From Streptomyces griseocarneus (GTDB taxonomy: Bacteria > Actinomycetota > Actinomycetes > Streptomycetales > Streptomycetaceae), in assembly GCF_014655595.1 (NCBI RefSeq), contig NZ_BNBL01000001.1, positions 1,032,310 through 1,096,309 on the forward strand: a stretch of DNA of 64,000 nt, given 5' to 3'. Shown piece by piece: positions 12,501 to 41,500 of the stretch (positions within the stretch are counted from its first letter, which is position 1; each line of letters starts with the position of its first letter). The notes below the pieces were generated by a model. The model made no database searches. It was given only the letters and a program-made list of their open reading frames with translations, and had not been told where the DNA came from. The position numbers and the translations under genes are program-made.

Positions 12501-15500
12501 GGCACAGGCTGGTCCGAGGGTGCGGGAATGCTGCTGGTGGAGCGGCTGTCGGATGCACGGCGCAACGGGCATCCGGTGCTGGCGGTCGTACGCGGCAGCG
12601 CGGTCAACCAGGACGGCGCGAGCAATGGCCTCACCGCTCCCAACGGGCCGTCCCAAGAGCGGGTCATCCAGCAGGCCCTCGCGAACGCCGGGCTGACCCC
12701 CGCCGACGTCGACGCCGTCGAGGCGCACGGCACCGGCACGACGCTGGGCGACCCGATCGAGGCCTCGGCGCTGCTGGCCACCTACGGGCGGCAGCGGCCG
12801 GAGGACCGGCCGTTGTGGCTGGGCTCGCTGAAGTCCAACCTGGGGCACACGCAGGCGGCGGCCGGCGTCGGCGGCATCATCAAGATGGTCGAGGCGATAC
12901 GGCACGGCGTCCTGCCCCGGACGCTGCACGCCGACGAGCCCTCGCCGCACATCGACTGGTCGACGGGCACCGTACGCCTGCTCACGGAACCCGTCGAGTG
13001 GGGGGAGAACGGGCACCCGCGGCGAGCGGGCGTCTCCTCCTTCGGCTTCAGCGGCACCAACGCGCACGTCATCATCGAGCAGGCACCGGAAGAGCCGGAG
13101 AACACCGAACACCCCCGAACCGCCGCCCCTTCGGGCGCGGCCGCCTGGCTGCTGTCCGCGAAGAGCCCCGAAGCCCTGCGCGACCAGGCCGCACGCCTCC
13201 TCGCCCACGTACGGTCCCACGAGGAACTCGCCGTCGAGGACGTGGCGTACTCGCTGGCCACCGCCCGTGCCGCCCTGGATCACCGGTCGGCGGTCGTGGC
13301 GACCGACCGCGCCGAGCTGCTGGCAGGCCTGAGCGCTCTGGCGAACGGCGAACCGTCCACGGCGACCGTCGTGCACGACGGACCCGCAGAGGGCGGGAAG
13401 ACCGCGTTCCTGTTCTCGGGGCAGGGGAGTCAGCGGGTGGGGATGGGGCGGGAGTTGTACGCCGCGTTCCCGGTGTTCGCCGAGGCGTTCGACGCGGTTT
13501 GTGGCGAGCTCGATACGCATCTCGACCGTCCGTTGCGGGATGTGGTGTTCGGTGAGGACGCGGGCGAGCTGCTGAATCGGACTGGGTTTACTCAGCCGGC
13601 GTTGTTCGCGGTCGAGGTGGCGTTGTTCCGGCTGGTGGAGTCGTGGGGTGTGCGGCCGGACTTCCTGGCTGGGCATTCGATCGGTGAGCTGGCTGCGGCG
13701 CATGTGGCGGGTGTGTTGTCCCTTGCCGATGCGGCGGCGTTGGTTGCGGCTCGGGGTCGGCTGATGCAGGCGTTGCCGGTGGGTGGGTTGATGCTGGCGG
13801 TGGAGGCGTCGGAGGACGAGGTGCTGCCGCTGCTCGTCGGACACGAGGACCGGGTGGGGATCGCCGCGGTCAATGGCCCGTCGTCCATCGTCCTCTCGGG
13901 CGCCGAGGATGATGTGATCGAGGTGGGTGGGCTGCTGGCCGGTCTGGGTCGGCGGACGAAGCGACTGTCTGTTTCGCATGCGTTCCATTCGCCATTGATG
14001 GATCCGATGCTGGCGGCGTTCCGTAAGGTCGCGGAGAGCGTCACGTACTCCGCTCCCACCGTCCCTGTCGTTTCTGCTCTGACCGGTCGGCTGGTCACGC
14101 CGGATGAGCTGCGCGATTCGGAGTACTGGGTGCGGCATGTGCGGCACACGGTCCGTTTCGCCGACGCCGTTCGCGCGTTGGCTGACGAAGGTGCGTCGGT
14201 CTTCGTGGAGATCGGCCCGGGTGGTGTGCTCACCGCGATGGCACAGCAGACCGCAGAGACAGCCTCCGCTGTCGCTGCTCTGCGTGCCGACCGCCCCGAG
14301 GATCTGGCCGTCACGACGGCTCTGGCCCGGCTTCACGTCCTCGGCATGCCCGTCGACTGGAACTCAGTCTTCGCCGGCACGGGTGCTCGCCTTGTCGACC
14401 TGCCGACTTACCCCTTCCAGCGGCAGCGCTACTGGCTGGAGAACGCACGCCCCGTCACCGGCGACATGGCGTCGGCGGGCCTTGCGGCGGCCGGTCACGC
14501 GCTTCTCGGCGCTGCGGTCAGCCTGGCCGACGGCGAGGGCGTGGTGCTCACCGGGCGCCTGTCGCCGACCACTCATCCCTGGCTCGCGGAGCATGTGGTC
14601 CTGGGCAACGTTCTGCTGCCCGGCACAGCCCTGGTGGACCTCGCGCTGCACGCCGGCGGACAGGTCGGTTGCGACCACCTGGACGAGCTGACGCTGCGGG
14701 CACCGCTCGTACTCCCGGAGGACGCCGGGGTCCAGCTCCAGGTGCTCGTCGCCGGCGCCGACGCCGAGGGACGTCGTACGGTGACGGTGTACTCCCGCCG
14801 GGAGGGCGTGGCCGCTGACGAGCCGTGGACCGCGCACGCCGTGGGCACGGTCTCCGCCACTCCGTCCATGCCGTCCATGTCGTCGTCCGCCTCCGGCGAA
14901 TCGTTCGATCTCGCGCAGTGGCCGCCGGCCGGCGCGACTCCGTTGCCGGGCGGGGCCGTCGAGGAGCTGTACGAGCGCATGTCCGGGCTCGGCCTGGACT
15001 ACGGGCCCGTCTTCCGGGGCGTACGGGCGGCCTGGCGCCAGGGCGACGTGCTCTTCGCGGAGCTGGCCCTGCCCGAGGCCGCCACCGGCACCCCTTCCGT
15101 CACCGGAGCCCCTTCCCTCACCGGTCCCGCTGACGTCTCCGGTTTCGGCGTCCACCCGGCACTGCTCGACGCGGCGCTGCACGTCGTGGCGCTCGGCGGG
15201 CTGCTGCCGGACACGGGCCAGGCGCGGGTGCCGTTCTCGTGGAGCGGCGTTCAGGTGTACGCCACCGGGGCCACCGCCGTGCGCGTCAGGCTGGCGGCGG
15301 CCGGGGAGGACGCGGTGTCGCTGCACGTCGCGGACGTCACCGGGCGGCCCGTGGCGTCGGTCGGCTCGCTCGTCCTGCGCCCGGTCTCGGCCGAGCAGCT
15401 CGCCGCCGCGCGCGGCGACCGGCAGGAGTCGCTCTACCGCGTCGCCTGGACCCCCGTGCCGACTCTTCCGGTCGTCCCCTCCGAATCTGTCGTGGCCCAA

Positions 15501-17432
15501 TGGGCGTACCTCGGTGCCGGCGACAGCACGTCGGCCGACGGCGACTTCGCCGACACCGCGCTCGTCGAGGCTCTGCGTGCCCGGGGCCTCGAGCCGCGGC
15601 CGCTGCCCGCTCCGGGCGCGCGGCCCGCGGCCCGCGCGCTGGCGCTGGTCCAGGAACGGCTGGCGGAGGCGGAGTCCGCTGCCGCCCCCGGGGGCGAGGA
15701 CGCCCGCCTCGTGGTGGTGACCCGCAACGCCGTCGCGACCGGCCCCGCCGACGCGGCGACGGTGGATCCCGAGATGGCCGCCGTGTGGGGTCTGGTCCGC
15801 TCGGCGCAGTCCGAGCACCCGGACCGCTTCGTCCTGGTCGACCTGGGTGAGGACGCCGACCTGGCCACCGGCCTGCCGGTGGCGCTGGCCGCCGGCGAGC
15901 CGCAGGCGGCGCTCCGTGGCGACCGGATGTTCGTCCCCCGGCTCGCCCGGGCGGCCGCAGACGAGTCTCCCGCGTCCTTGTCCCTCGACCCGGAGGGCAC
16001 CGTTCTGGTGACCGGCGCGACCGGCGCCCTGGGCCGGCTCGTCGCGCGGCACCTGGTGTCCGTCCACGGTGCCCGGCACCTGCTGCTGACCAGCAGGCGG
16101 GGTCCGGACGCCGAGGGAGCGGGCGCCTTCGAGGCCGAACTCGCGGCGCTGGGGGCGCGGGTGACGACGGTGGCGTGCGACGCCGCCGACCGGGACGCGC
16201 TCGCCGCCCTGCTGGAGGCCGTACCGGCCGAGCACCCGCTGACGGGTGTGGTGCACGCGGCCGGCGTCCTGGACGACGGGCTCGTCGACGCGCTGACTCC
16301 CGAGCGGCTGGACCGGGTCTTCCGGCCCAAGGCGGATGCCGCCCGTCATCTGGACGAGCTCACCCGTCACGCACAGCTCTCCCTCTTCGTCCTCTTCTCC
16401 TCCCTCGCCGGTACCTTCGGCAACGCCGGTCAGGCCAACTACGCGGCCGCCAACGCCTACCTGGACGCCCTGGCGCAGCGGCGCGGGGCCGCCGGCCTGG
16501 CGGGCAGCTCGCTCGCCTGGGGGCCCTGGGCGACCGATGCCGGAGGGATGCTGGGCGAGGCCGACACCGAGGCGCTCGCGCGCATGGCGCGCGGCGGCGT
16601 CGCCCCGCTGCCCGCCGACGAGGGGCTCGCACTCTTCGACGCGGCGGCCGCGGCGGACGGCGGCGTGTACGTACCGGTCCGGCTGAACCTCGCCGCGCTG
16701 CGCGCCCGGGCGGCGACGACGCCCCTGCCCGCTCTCCTGCTCGGTCTGGTGCCGGTCCCCGCCCGCAAGGCGGCCGCCGGGGCCCCGGACACCGCCTCCT
16801 CGCTCGAGCGGCAGCTGGCGGGCGCGTCCGGGGAGAAGCGCCGCAGGATCCTGCTGGCGACGGTCCGGGGCGAGGTCGCCGCCGTACTGGGGCACGCCTC
16901 GTCCGAGGCGGTCGGTGCCGGGCAGGCGTTCCGCGACCTCGGCTTCGACTCGCTGACGGCGGTCGAGCTGCGCAACCGCCTCGGTGCCGCCACCGGACTG
17001 CGCCTCCCCGCGGGCCTGTTGTTCGACTACCCGACGCCCACCGCCCTCGCCGAGCACCTCGACGCCGAACTGCCGGCCGGCGACGGGCAAGCCGCCGCCC
17101 CCTCCCTCCTCGCCGAGATCGACCGGCTCGAAGCCGCGCTCACCAACTCGCAGCGCGACAAGGGTGACAAGGGCGAGAAGGGTGGCAAGGGCAGCGAGAA
17201 GGTCGACAAGGGGCTGCGCGCCACCGTCGCCCTGCGCCTCGAGGTGCTGCTCGCGAAGTGGAACGACGCGAGCCGCGACCACGGCGACCCGGGCAGCCAC
17301 ACCGGCTCCGGCGCCGGCTCCGGTTCCGCCGGGACGGCGACCGGCGCGGAAGCGGACGCGGCCTCGGTCGAGTCCGCCACCGACGAGGAGCTCTTCGAGC
17401 TCCTCGACAACGAGCTCGGCACCACCGACTGA
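6543..17432 (+). CDS. Modular type I polyketide synthase, two modules (b and c, both KS-AT-DH-KR-ACP)
   Basis: 3629 residues. The GTG start at 6543 follows AAGAGGTGA with good spacing; a second GTG at 6558 is a possible alternative. An N-terminal coiled-coil docking peptide (about 1-36, [14 protein letters not shown]) precedes module b: KS 39-465, AT 574-890 (HAFH, malonyl), DH 937-1210 ([15 protein letters not shown]), KR 1362-1560 (TDD, B-type), ACP Ser about 1684. Module c: KS 1746-2180, AT 2289-2610 (HAFH, malonyl), DH 2651-2930 ([15 protein letters not shown]), KR 3152-3345 (LDD, B-type), ACP Ser about 3470. A Lys/Gly-rich linker then leads to a docking tail ending [15 protein letters not shown]. 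All catalytic residues looked for are present, so each module should install a trans double bond: two consecutive alkenes of the polyene. Oddities: an altered, longer loop in the module c KS (about 1793-1815) and a shortened, T-richer KR structural subdomain in module b. Confidence 0.97.
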   Translation: MNDPQVNNEDKLRYFLRRVTADLHEARERLQELDAARQEPIAIVAMSCRYPGGVRSPEDLWRLLENGGDAITEFPADRGWDLEALYDPDPETRGTSHVREGGFLDDISLFDAGLFEISPREALTMDPQQRLLLESCWEAFERAGMDPTSLRGSRTGVFAGVMYHDHSSVLQQAVEDVEGYIGTGSAASVVSGRVAYTFGLEGPAVTVDTACSSSLVALHLAVQALRQGECDLALAGGVTAMSNPTAFVDFSRQRGLAADGRCKPFAAAADGTGWAEGVGVLLVERLSDARRHGHQVLAVVRGSAINQDGASNGLTAPNGPSQQRVIRQALESAGLTATDVDVVEAHGTGTTLGDPIEAQALLATYGRGRTADRPLWLGSLKSNVGHTQAAAGVGGIIKMVQAMRHGVLPKTLHVDEPSPHVDWSAGEVRLLTEPVEWPADADGRPRRAGISSFGFSGTNAHTIIEEAPEPEPADEEPAAAGHLPTPVVLSATDATALRDQAARLLTHVTDHPQHSVADLGLSSATSRAALDHRAAVVAADRAELLRGLEALTRGDGETAGVIEGPVAPRQTVAMLFSGQGSQRAGMGRELYASFPAFAKAFDAVSAEFGVHLEWSLRDVILGEDADDLLDRTEFAQPALFAVEVALFRLVESWGVRPDFLAGHSVGELAAAHVAGVLSLADAAALVAARGRLMQALPTGGVMVAVQASEDEVLPLLAGFEDRVGVAAVNGPTSVVLSGAEDAVAGVVAQLADRGRKTKALSVSHAFHSPLMEPMLADFRAVVERMTFAAPSVPIVSTLTGRSVSAEELRDPEYWVRHVRQAVRFADAVGTLAAEGVTAFVEVGPGGVLAALVQDIVDDAGVVAVPALRADRSEDVAVTTAVARLHVHGVALDWPAVFADRGARRVDLPTYAFQRHRYWLETRPATGDLGHAGLGTADHPLLGAVVTLADDDGLLLTGRLSTATHPWLADHTVMGTTLVPGTALVELAIRAGDQVGCHHLEELTLSTPLVLPDHGGVRLQVVVDGDDAGRRAVRLYSRPDEAAADDPWTCHATGMVTASRTTPFEPAAQWPPQGAVPVDTDGLYERMAGLGLEYGPVFRGVRAAWRLGDEVCAEIALPEGVAAAGFGVHPALLDAALHAVGLGDFVEDTGQARIPFAWSGVELHATGANALRVRLAPAGTDSVSLLVTDGAGGRVLTVESLALRPVSAEQLADVRGGRQESLYRVEWVRRAVSGGVGVAASSDADVVVGPGADVYAVLGLVQEWLAGEQSEGARLVVVTRGAVAMDGDVDPWRAAVWGLVRSAQSENPGRFVLVDVDDEEASLSAALSVGEPQVIVRGGEVFVPRLVRADVPAPADVPVFDVDGTVLVTGASGVLGRLVARHLVTTHRIRHLLLLSRRGLAADGMAELVDELSGHGAQVTVTACDVADREVLAGVLAGIPAERPLTGVVHAAGVTDDGIIPALDAERLDRVFAPKAVAALNLHELTREMDLSAFVLFSSAAGVFGSAGQGNYAAANAFLDALAEQRRAAGLAAVSLAWGLWAETSALSSALGTADQHRITRSGMRALDSATGLALLDSALHASGDAVLVPVQWDMRALRDQGRSGDLPPLLSGLVPAPVRRAEAAATAGGGAVAELVRQLDGLPEDRRHEMLVGLVRTHAAAVLGHGRPESVKAAQPFRELGFDSLTAVELRNRLGSATGVRLPAGLVFDYPTPDALARHLRDELTGSRRDSDARAPRAAVARVSDEPIAIVAMSCRYPGGVRTPEELWQLLTSGTDAISDFPADRGWDLDLLAQGADGTGGAAGASGKAGTSHTHKGGFLYDAGDFDAAFFGISPREALAMDPQQRLLLETSWEAFERAGIDPATLRGSRTGVFAGVMYHEYASALQVVPEGVEGFLGTGNSGSVISGRLSYTFGLEGPAVTVDTACSSSLVALHLAAQALRQGECELALAGGVTVMAGPGAFVEFSRQRGLAADGRCKAFSAAADGTGWSEGAGMLLVERLSDARRNGHPVLAVVRGSAVNQDGASNGLTAPNGPSQERVIQQALANAGLTPADVDAVEAHGTGTTLGDPIEASALLATYGRQRPEDRPLWLGSLKSNLGHTQAAAGVGGIIKMVEAIRHGVLPRTLHADEPSPHIDWSTGTVRLLTEPVEWGENGHPRRAGVSSFGFSGTNAHVIIEQAPEEPENTEHPRTAAPSGAAAWLLSAKSPEALRDQAARLLAHVRSHEELAVEDVAYSLATARAALDHRSAVVATDRAELLAGLSALANGEPSTATVVHDGPAEGGKTAFLFSGQGSQRVGMGRELYAAFPVFAEAFDAVCGELDTHLDRPLRDVVFGEDAGELLNRTGFTQPALFAVEVALFRLVESWGVRPDFLAGHSIGELAAAHVAGVLSLADAAALVAARGRLMQALPVGGLMLAVEASEDEVLPLLVGHEDRVGIAAVNGPSSIVLSGAEDDVIEVGGLLAGLGRRTKRLSVSHAFHSPLMDPMLAAFRKVAESVTYSAPTVPVVSALTGRLVTPDELRDSEYWVRHVRHTVRFADAVRALADEGASVFVEIGPGGVLTAMAQQTAETASAVAALRADRPEDLAVTTALARLHVLGMPVDWNSVFAGTGARLVDLPTYPFQRQRYWLENARPVTGDMASAGLAAAGHALLGAAVSLADGEGVVLTGRLSPTTHPWLAEHVVLGNVLLPGTALVDLALHAGGQVGCDHLDELTLRAPLVLPEDAGVQLQVLVAGADAEGRRTVTVYSRREGVAADEPWTAHAVGTVSATPSMPSMSSSASGESFDLAQWPPAGATPLPGGAVEELYERMSGLGLDYGPVFRGVRAAWRQGDVLFAELALPEAATGTPSVTGAPSLTGPADVSGFGVHPALLDAALHVVALGGLLPDTGQARVPFSWSGVQVYATGATAVRVRLAAAGEDAVSLHVADVTGRPVASVGSLVLRPVSAEQLAAARGDRQESLYRVAWTPVPTLPVVPSESVVAQWAYLGAGDSTSADGDFADTALVEALRARGLEPRPLPAPGARPAARALALVQERLAEAESAAAPGGEDARLVVVTRNAVATGPADAATVDPEMAAVWGLVRSAQSEHPDRFVLVDLGEDADLATGLPVALAAGEPQAALRGDRMFVPRLARAAADESPASLSLDPEGTVLVTGATGALGRLVARHLVSVHGARHLLLTSRRGPDAEGAGAFEAELAALGARVTTVACDAADRDALAALLEAVPAEHPLTGVVHAAGVLDDGLVDALTPERLDRVFRPKADAARHLDELTRHAQLSLFVLFSSLAGTFGNAGQANYAAANAYLDALAQRRGAAGLAGSSLAWGPWATDAGGMLGEADTEALARMARGGVAPLPADEGLALFDAAAAADGGVYVPVRLNLAALRARAATTPLPALLLGLVPVPARKAAAGAPDTASSLERQLAGASGEKRRRILLATVRGEVAAVLGHASSEAVGAGQAFRDLGFDSLTAVELRNRLGAATGLRLPAGLLFDYPTPTALAEHLDAELPAGDGQAAAPSLLAEIDRLEAALTNSQRDKGDKGEKGGKGSEKVDKGLRATVALRLEVLLAKWNDASRDHGDPGSHTGSGAGSGSAGTATGAEADAASVESATDEELFELLDNELGTTD
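13534..13720 (+). repeat. 187-bp exact repeat in the module c AT, second copy at 29363-29549 (module f AT)
   Basis: The two stretches are identical base for base by direct comparison, in AT domains of different proteins 15.8 kb apart. Strong similarity continues on both sides to the end of each AT (about 14450 and 30290). Identity at silent positions points to recent gene conversion or duplication. Confidence 0.9.
17155..17220 (+). repeat. Low-complexity AAG-GGY run (Lys-Gly-rich linker)
   Basis: Encodes [20 protein letters not shown] just before the C-terminal docking helices of the second PKS protein. The other PKS proteins have different linkers at this place, so it is a lineage-specific spacer. 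Confidence 0.65.
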
Positions 17433-17481
17433 CCACCGATCGACAGCACGAATTCCCTTGGCATTGAGGAACAGAATTCAG

Positions 17482-32550
<15,069 letters not shown>

Positions 32551-32585
32551 ACGATTTCCGAAACGGCCTGAGTACGGAGCACATG

Positions 32586-35500
32586 ATGACCACGTCGAAC
32601 GAGAAAATCGTTCAGGCACTGCGGGCCTCCCTCCAGGAGACCGAGCGGCTGCGCCGGCAGAACCGCGAACTGGTGGCGGAATCCCGGGAACCCATCGCGA
32701 TCGTCGCGATGAGCTGCCGCTTCCCGGGCGGTGTCACCTCGCCCGAGGAGCTGTGGCGGCTCGTCGAGGAAGGCGGCGACGCCGTCTCCGGATTCCCCGC
32801 CGACCGGGGCTGGGACCTGGAGGCCCTCTACGACCCCGACCCCGACAACGCGGGCACCTGCTACGTCCGCGAAGGCGGATTCCTCGAGGGCGTCGGCGAC
32901 TTCGACGCCGCGTTCTTCGGGATCTCGCCGCGCGAGGCCCTGATGATGGATCCGCAGCAGCGGCTGCTGCTGGAGACCGCGTGGGAGGCCTTCGAGCGGG
33001 CGGGCATCGACCCGGCCTCCGTACGCGGCAGCCGTACCGGTGTCTTCGCCGGTACGAACGGTCAGGACTACGCCCGCCTGTCCACCTCCCCCGAGGACTT
33101 CGACGGCTACCTGGGCACGGGCAACGCCGCCGCCGTCGTCTCGGGCCGGCTCTCCTACACGTTCGGGCTGGAGGGCCCGGCGGTGACGGTGGACACGGCG
33201 TGCTCGTCGTCGTTGGTGGCGCTGCACCTGGCCGCGCAGTCGCTGCGCAAGGGGGAGTGCTCGCTCGCCCTGGTCAGCGGGGTGACGGTGATGTCCACGC
33301 CGGGTGCCTTCATGGAGTTCAGCCGCCAGCGCGGGCTGGCCGCGGACGGCCGCTGCAAGCCGTTCGCGGCGGCGGCGGACGGCACGGGCTGGGCCGAGGG
33401 CGTCGGCATGCTGCTCGTCGAGCGGCTCTCGGACGCCGAGCGCAACGGCCACCGGGTGCTGGCGGTCCTGCGCGGCTCGGCGGTCAACCAGGACGGCGCC
33501 TCCAACGGCCTCACCGCCCCCAGCGGCCCCGCCCAGCAGCGGGTGATCCGCCAGGCGCTGGCCGACGCCGGCCTCGCCGCGTCGGACGTCGACGCGGTCG
33601 AGGCGCACGGCACCGGCACCGCGCTCGGCGACCCGATCGAGGCGCAGGCGCTGCTGGCGACGTACGGGCGGGAGCGCCCCGACGGGCGGCCGCTGCTGCT
33701 GGGAGCGCTGAAGTCGAACATCGGGCACACACAGGCCGCCGCCGGCGTCGCCGGCGTCATCAAGACCGTCCTGGCCATGCGGCACGGCATCCTGCCCGGG
33801 ACCCTGCACCTGGACGAGCCCACGCCCCACGTCGACTGGTCGGCCGGCGGGGTGCGGCTGCTGACCGGGACCACCGCGTGGCCGCACACGGAACCCGGCC
33901 GGCCGAGGCGGGCCGGCGTGTCGGCGTTCGGCGTGAGCGGTACGAACGCCCACGTCATCCTCGAGCAGGCCCCGGAACCGTCCGTGACCACCGAACCGTC
34001 CGAGGCCACCGGACCGTCCGGTGCGACGGCAACCAGCGCCCTGGAGGCCGGCGAGACGAAGGACACCGCCGCCCGGCCGCTGCCGTGGATCGTCTCCGCG
34101 AAGGACGAGGACGCCCTGCGCGAGCAGGCGCAGCGCCTGCTCGCCTTCGCCCAGGAGCACCCGGAGCTCGCACCCGGAGCCATCGGCCACTCCCTGCTCA
34201 CCACGCGCGCCGCGCTGCCGTACCGCGCAGCCGCCGTGGGCGCCGGGCGCGACGAGCTCCTTGCCGGTCTCACCGCCCTGGCGCGCGGAGAGAACGCCGC
34301 CAACGCCGTGCGGGGCGTGTCCGCCCGGAGGAGCAAGGTCGCGTTCCTGTTCTCCGGGCAGGGCAGCCAGCGGGTGGGGATGGGGCGGGAGTTGTACGCC
34401 GCCTTCCCGGTCTTCGCCGACGCCTTCGACGCGGTGTGCGCGCATCTCGACGGCGAGCTGGAGCGTCCGTTGCGGGACGTGGTGTTCGGCGAGGACGCCG
34501 ACCTGCTGAATCAGACCGGTTTCACTCAGCCCGCGCTGTTCGCCGTCGAGGTGGCGTTGTTCCGCCTCGTCGAATCGCTGGGCGTGCGGCCGGACTTCGT
34601 TGCCGGGCACTCGATCGGCGAGCTCGCCGCCGCGCACGTCGCCGGTGTGCTGTCGCTGGCCGACGCGGCGGCGCTCGTAGCGGCTCGCGGTCGCCTGATG
34701 CAGGCCCTGCCCGCCGACGGTGTGATGGTGGCGGTGCAGGCGTCGGAGGACGAGGTCCTTCCGCTGCTCGCCGGCTACGAGGACCAGGTCGGCATCGCCG
34801 CGATCAACGGCCCCCAGGCCGTGGTCCTGTCCGGCGCCGAAGCGGCCGTCACCGAGATCGTGGCACGGCTCGCCGCCCAGGGCCGCAAGACCAAGGCCCT
34901 GGCCGTCTCCCACGCCTTCCACTCGCCGCTGATGGACCCCATGCTGGCGGACTTCCGGGCCGTGGCCGAAGGCGTCACCTTCTCGGCCCCCACGATCCCG
35001 GTCGTCTCGGCCCTCACCGGCACGCCGGTCCCGGCCGACGAGCTGCGCGACCCCGAGTACTGGACCCGGCACGTGCGCCGGCCGGTCCGCTTCGCGGACG
35101 CCGTCCGGTCGCTGGCCGCCGAAGGCGCGACGGCCTTCCTCGAGATCGGCCCCGGCGGCGCGCTGACCGCCCTGGCCCAGGACGTCCTCGACGACGAGTC
35201 CGCCGTCGCCGTCCCGGCCCTGCGCACCACCGACCGGCGCCCGGAGAACGCGGCCGTCGTCACAGCCCTCGCCCGGCTCCACGTCCACGGCATCCCCGTC
35301 GACTGGACCGCCCTCTTCGCCGGCCGCCACGACACCGGGCTCGTCGACCTGCCGACGTACGCCTTCCAACGCCGCCGCTACTGGCTGGAGTCCACGGCCT
35401 TCGCCCCCGACGCCGCATCGGCCGCCGACCCGGCCGAAGCGGGCTTCTGGGAGGCCGTCGAGCGCGAGGACCTGGCCGCGTTCGCCGACCGCATCGACGT

Positions 35501-38500
35501 CCGGGACGACGCCCCGCTGAGCTCTGTGCTGCCCGCCCTCTCCTCCTGGCGGCGCAGGAACCGCGAACAGTCGACGGTCGACGGATGGCGCTACCGCGTC
35601 GCCTGGAAGCCGGCCACCGGCCTCGAGTCGCCCGCGCTGAGCGGCACCTGGCTCGCGGTGACCCCCGCCTCCCACGCCGACGACCCCTGGGCCGGCGCCG
35701 TCGTACAGGCGCTGCGCGACCACGGCGCCGATGTGCGCCCGCTGGTCGTCGAGGCCGGCTGCGACCGCGAGACGCTCGCCGGGCGCCTGCCCGCCGACGT
35801 CACGGGAGTCGTCTCCCTGCTCGCCCTCGACGAGCGGCCGCACGCCCGGCACGCGGCGATGACCGAGGGCCTCGCCGCCACGCTGGCCCTGATCCAGGCC
35901 CTCGGCGACGCCGGCCTCGACGCCCCCCTGTGGTCCGTCACCCGGGGCGCGGTGTCCATCGGCTCCTCCGACCCCCTGCGCGGCACCCGCCAGGCACAGG
36001 TGTGGGCGCTGGGCCGGACGGCCGCCCTCGAGCACCCGGCGCGCTGGGGCGGATCCGTCGACCTCCCCGACGAGCTCGACGCCCGCGCCGCGCGCCGCCT
36101 GGCGGCCGTGCTGGCCGGCGGCGGCGAGGACCAGCTGGCGGTGCGCGGGTCGGGAGTGTTCGTACGGCGCCTCGTACGCGCTCCGCAAGGGGCGGTCACG
36201 GCGAAGGCGGCATGGCAGCCGCACGGCACCGTACTGATCACCGGCGGCACGGGCGCGCTGGGCGGGCACGTGGCCCGCTGGCTCGCCGGGGCCGGCACCG
36301 GGCGGCCGCACCTGCTGCTCACCAGCCGGCGCGGCCCCGCGGCGGACGGCGCCGGCCGGCTCAAGGCGGAGCTCGAGGAGCTCGGGGCCCGCGTCACGAT
36401 CGAGGCCTGCGACATGGCCGACCGCGACGCCGTGGCCCGGCTGCTGGCGGGCGTACCGGAGGACGAACCGCTGACCGCGGTGTTCCACGCGGCCGGCGTG
36501 GGCACCCCCGCGATGCTCGCCGACACCACGCCCGCACAGTTCGCGGACGTCCTCGCGGCGAAGACCTCGGGCGCGGCGCATCTGGACGAACTCCTGGGCG
36601 ACCGGCCGCTGGACGCCTTCGTGATGTTCTCCTCGATCTCCGGCGTCTGGGGCGCCGGCGGCCAGGCGGCCTACGCCGTCTCCAACGCCTCGCTCGACGC
36701 CCTGGCCGAACGCCGCCGGGCCCGCGGCCTGGCCGGGACGGCCGTGGCCTGGGGCCCGTGGGCCGACGGCGGCATGGTCGAGGACGGCGACGCCGAGGAC
36801 CGGCTCCGCCGCCGCGGGCTGCCCGCGCTCGCCCCCCGGGCGGCGATCACCGCGCTGCGCGGGGTGCTCGACCGCGACGAGACCGCCGTGACCGTGGCCG
36901 ACGTCGACTGGGGCCGCTTCGCGCCGTCCTTCACCCTGCTGCGGCCCAGCCCCCTGCTCGGCGACCTGCCCGAGGTACGGGCCGCCCTGGCCGCCGCCGA
37001 CACGGACGGGAACGGCTGGACGGTCGCGACCGACGACCAGGTCCCCGCGTTCGTCCGGCGCGTGACCGCGATGAACGACAGCGAGCGCCGGCGCGCCCTG
37101 CTGGACCTCGTCCGCACCGAAGCGGCCGCCGTGCTCGGCCACGCAGGAACGGAAGCCGTCGCCTCCGACCGCGCTTTCCGCGAGCTGGGCTTCGACTCGC
37201 TCACCGCCGTCGAGCTGCGCAACCGGCTGACCAAAGCCACCGGCGTCCGGCTGCCAGCCACGCTCGTCTTCGACCACCCCTCACCCGCCCTACTGGCCGC
37301 GCATCTCGCCACCGAGCTCGGCACGGGCGCGGCGGCGAGCGCGCCCGCTGCCGCCACGCCGCCGACCGGCGCGGCCGCCGGTTCCGACGACGAGCCGGTC
37401 GCGATCGTGGCGATGAGCTGCCGCTACCCCGGCGACGTCCGTACGCCCGAGGACCTGTGGCGGCTCGTGGCCGACGGGAGGGACGCCGTCTCCGGCTTCC
37501 CCACCGACCGCGGCTGGGACCTCGACGCCCTCTACGACCCCGACCCCGACCGCCCCGGCTCGACCTACGCCAAGGACGGCGGATTCCTCTACGACGTGGG
37601 CGACTTCGACCCGGCGTTCTTCGGTATCTCGCCGCGCGAGGCGCTGGCGATGGACCCGCAGCAGCGACTGCTGCTGGAGATCGCCTGGGAGGCGTTCGAA
37701 CGGGCGGGCATCGACCCGGCGTCGATGCGCGGCAGCAGCACCGGAGTGTTCATCGGCTCCGGCTACCAGGACTACGCGGCCCGGCTGCTGAGCGTGCCGC
37801 AGGACCTGGAGGGCTACATCGGCACCGGAAGCTCCGGAAGCGTCGTCTCCGGACGCATCGCCTACTCCTTCGGGCTCGAGGGCCCCACCCTGACCGTCGA
37901 CACGGCGTGCTCGTCGTCGCTGGTCGCGCTCCACCTCGCGGCGCAGTCCCTGCGGCGGGGCGAGTGCTCGATGGCCCTCGCCGGCGGCGTGACCGTCATG
38001 TCCAGCCCGAACGCCTTCATCGAGTTCAGCCGGCAGCGCGGCCTCGCCCCCGACGGCCGCTGCAAGCCGTTCGCGGCGGCCGCCGACGGCACGGGCTGGG
38101 GCGAGGGCGCGGGCATGCTGCTGGTGGAGCGGCTGTCCGACGCGGTGCGCAACGGCCACAAGGTGCTGGCGGTCATGCGTTCCAGCGCGGTCAACCAGGA
38201 CGGTGCGTCGAACGGTCTGACGGCCCCGAACGGTCCGGCGCAGCAGCGGGTGATCCGGCAGGCGCTGGCCTCGGCGGGGCTGTCGGCCGCCGACGTGGAC
38301 GTGGTCGAGGCGCACGGTACGGGCACGACGTTGGGTGATCCGATCGAGGCGCAGGCGGTGTTGGCGACGTATGGCCAGGAGCGGCCGGAGGGCCGTCCGT
38401 TGTGGCTGGGGTCGCTGAAGTCGAACGTGGGTCACACGCAGGCGGCCGCCGGCGTGGGCGGCATCATCAAGATGGTGCAGGCGATGCGGCACGGCGTCCT

Positions 38501-41500
38501 GCCCAAGACCCTGCACGTGGACGAGCCGTCGCCGCACGTGGACTGGTCGGCGGGCGAGGTGCGGCTGCTGACCGAACCCGTCGAGTGGACGACGGACACC
38601 GAGGCACGCCCGCGCCGGGCCGGCATCTCCTCCTTCGGCGTGAGCGGCACCAACGCCCACGTCATCATCGAGCAGGCGCCGCACACCCCGGACGAGCCCC
38701 AGCTCCCGGCCGCCGACCCCGCCACCTCACGGCCGGTCCCGTGGCTGCTCTCCGGAAGCGGCGCGGAGGCCCTCCGCGAGCAGGCCGAACGGCTGCTCGC
38801 GCATGTGACGGCACGGCCGGAGCTCGGATTCGCCGACGTCGCGCTGTCGCTGGCCACCACGCGCGCGGCGCTGGAGCACCGCGCGGCCATGGTCGTCACC
38901 GACCGGGCGGCGGCGCTGGACGGCCTGCGCGCCCTGGCGGCCGGGGAGACCACGGGCCCGGAGGTCCGAGGCGTCGCTGCCGTGGACGGAAAGCTCGCGT
39001 TTCTGTTCTCGGGGCAGGGGAGTCAGCGGGTGGGGATGGGGCGGGAGTTGTACGCCGCGTTCCCTGTCTTTGCTGATGCCTTCGACGAGGTGTGCGCCCA
39101 CATGGACACGCATCTCGACCGCCCGCTGCGGGATGTGGTGTTCGGCGAGGACGCCGACCTGCTCAACCAGACGGGCTTTACTCAGCCGGCGTTGTTCGCC
39201 GTCGAGGTGGCGTTGTTCCGCCTCGTCGAGTCGTGGGGCGTACGGCCCGACTACCTGGCCGGGCACTCGATCGGCGAGCTCGCCGCCGCGCACGTGGCCG
39301 GTGTGCTGTCCCTCGCCGACGCGGCGGCGCTCGTAGCGGCTCGTGGCCGTCTGATGCAGGCCCTGCCTGCCGGTGGTGTGATGGTCGCGGTGCAGGCGTC
39401 GGAGGACGAGGTCCTTCCGCTGCTCGCCGGTTACGAGGACCGGGCCGGCATCGCCGCCGTCAACGGCCCGCAGGCCGTGGTCCTGTCCGGCGCCGAGTCG
39501 GCGGTCACCGAGATCGCCGCACGGCTCGCCGCCCAGGGCCGTAAGACCAAGGCCCTGGCCGTCTCCCACGCCTTCCACTCGCCGCTGATGGACCCGATGC
39601 TCGCCGACTTCCGCAAGGTCGCCGAGAGCGTCTCCCCCACCGCTCCCGACCTGCCGGTCGTCTCGACGCTCACCGGCCGGCCCGTCACCGCCGAGGAGCT
39701 GTGCGACCCCGAGTACTGGGTGCGGCACGTCCGCCATGCCGTGCGCTTCGCCGACGCCGTCGGGGCGCTGGCCGCCGACGGCGTGACCGCCTTCCTCGAG
39801 ATCGGCCCCGGCGGCGTCCTGACCGCCCTCGCCGACGCCGTCCTCGACGGCCGGGCGGACGCCGTCGTCGCCGCTCTGCGCACGGACCGACCCGAGGAAG
39901 CCGCCCTGACCACTGCCCTCGCCGGGCTCCACGTCCACGGCGTGAGCGTCGACTGGGCTGCCCACTTCGCCGGCCGCGACGACGCCCGCGTCGTCGACCT
40001 GCCCACCTACGCCTTCCAGCGCCGCCGCTACTGGCTCGACACCGGGCCGGCGGCCGGAGACCTGACGAGCGCCGGCCTCCGGTCCGCCGAACACCCCCTG
40101 CTGGGCGCCGCGGTGGCGCTCGCCGACGGCGAGGGCGCGGTGCTGACCGGGCGGCTGTCGGTGGCGGCCCAGCCGTGGCTGGCCGAGCACGCGGTCATGG
40201 GCTCGGTGCTGCTGCCCGGCACCGCCCTCGTCGACCTCGCCCTGCGCGCGGCGGACGAGGCGGGCTGCGACCACCTCGAGGAGCTGACCCTGCGGGCCCC
40301 GCTCGCGCTGCCCGCCGAGGGCGCGCTGCAGCTGCAGGTCACCGTCGGCGCCGCCGACGACGCCGGGCGCCGCACGGTCCAGGTGTACTCCCGCCCCGAC
40401 GGCACCGACCCGGACACCCCGTGGGTGTCGCACGCCACCGGCGTCCTCACCCCGGCCCCGGTCCCCGACACCGCGCAACCCGACCTCTCCCAGTGGCCCC
40501 CGGCCGGCACCACCCCGGTGCCCACCGAGGGCTACTACGAGCGCCTGGCGGAACTCGGCTTCGGCTACGGGCCCGTGTTCCAGGGCCTGCGCGGCCTGTG
40601 GCGCGCCGACAACGACAGCGACTTCAAGGACGAGGTGTACGCCGAGGTCGCGCTGCCCGACGGCACGGACGTCGCCGGCTTCGGCGTCCATCCGGCGCTG
40701 CTCGACTCGGCCCTGCACGCCGTGGGCCTGGGCGGGCTGCTGCCCGACACCGGTCAGGGCCGCGTGCCCTTCTCGTGGAGCGGCGTGCGCCTGTACGCCA
40801 CGGGCGCGACCTCGCTCCGTGTTCGGCTGCGCCCGGCCGGCGGGGACGCGGTGTCCCTCCTGGTCGCGGACGCCACCGGCCGGCCCGTCGCCTCCGTGGA
40901 CTCCCTGGTCCTGCGCCCCGTGACGGCCGATCAGCTGGGCGCGGGCGCCGGCCGGCCCGTCGAGCACCAGGACGCGCTGTACCGCCTCGCCTGGCCGGCC
41001 GTCCCCCTGCCCGAGTCCGCCCCCCGGTCCGTGTGCGCCCTGCTCGGTGCCGCCGAGCCTGCCCTCGCGGAGGGCCTCGAGAGCCACCCCGGCCTCGCCT
41101 CCCTCGCCACCACGGCCGCGGACACCGTGCTCGTACGGTCGGACATCCCCGGCGGCGACACCGCCGAGGACGTCCATGCCGCCACCCGCTACGTCCTCGG
41201 GCTGGTGGGGGAGTGGCTGAGGGAGGACCGGTTCGCCCGGTCGCGGCTGGTCCTGCTCACGCGCGGTGCCGTCGCCCCCCTGCCCGGCGAGACCGTGACC
41301 GACCCGGCGCAGGCGGCCGTCTGGGGCCTCGTACGGTCGGCGCAGACCGAGAACCCGGACCGCTTCGTCCTGCTCGACGTCGACGACGACCCCGCCTCCG
41401 CCCGTGCCCTGACCGCCGCCCTGGCGGCCGGCGAGCCCCAACTCGCCCTGCGCCACGGCACCGCGTACGCACCCCGGCTCGCCCGCCGGACGGCCGGGGA

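Noticed and set aside
16984..17481. N-terminal extension of the three-module PKS protein
   Set aside because: It overlaps the end of the previous gene in another frame and encodes a low-complexity Arg/Pro/Thr/Ser sequence; the docking helix and a ribosome site support ATG 17482.
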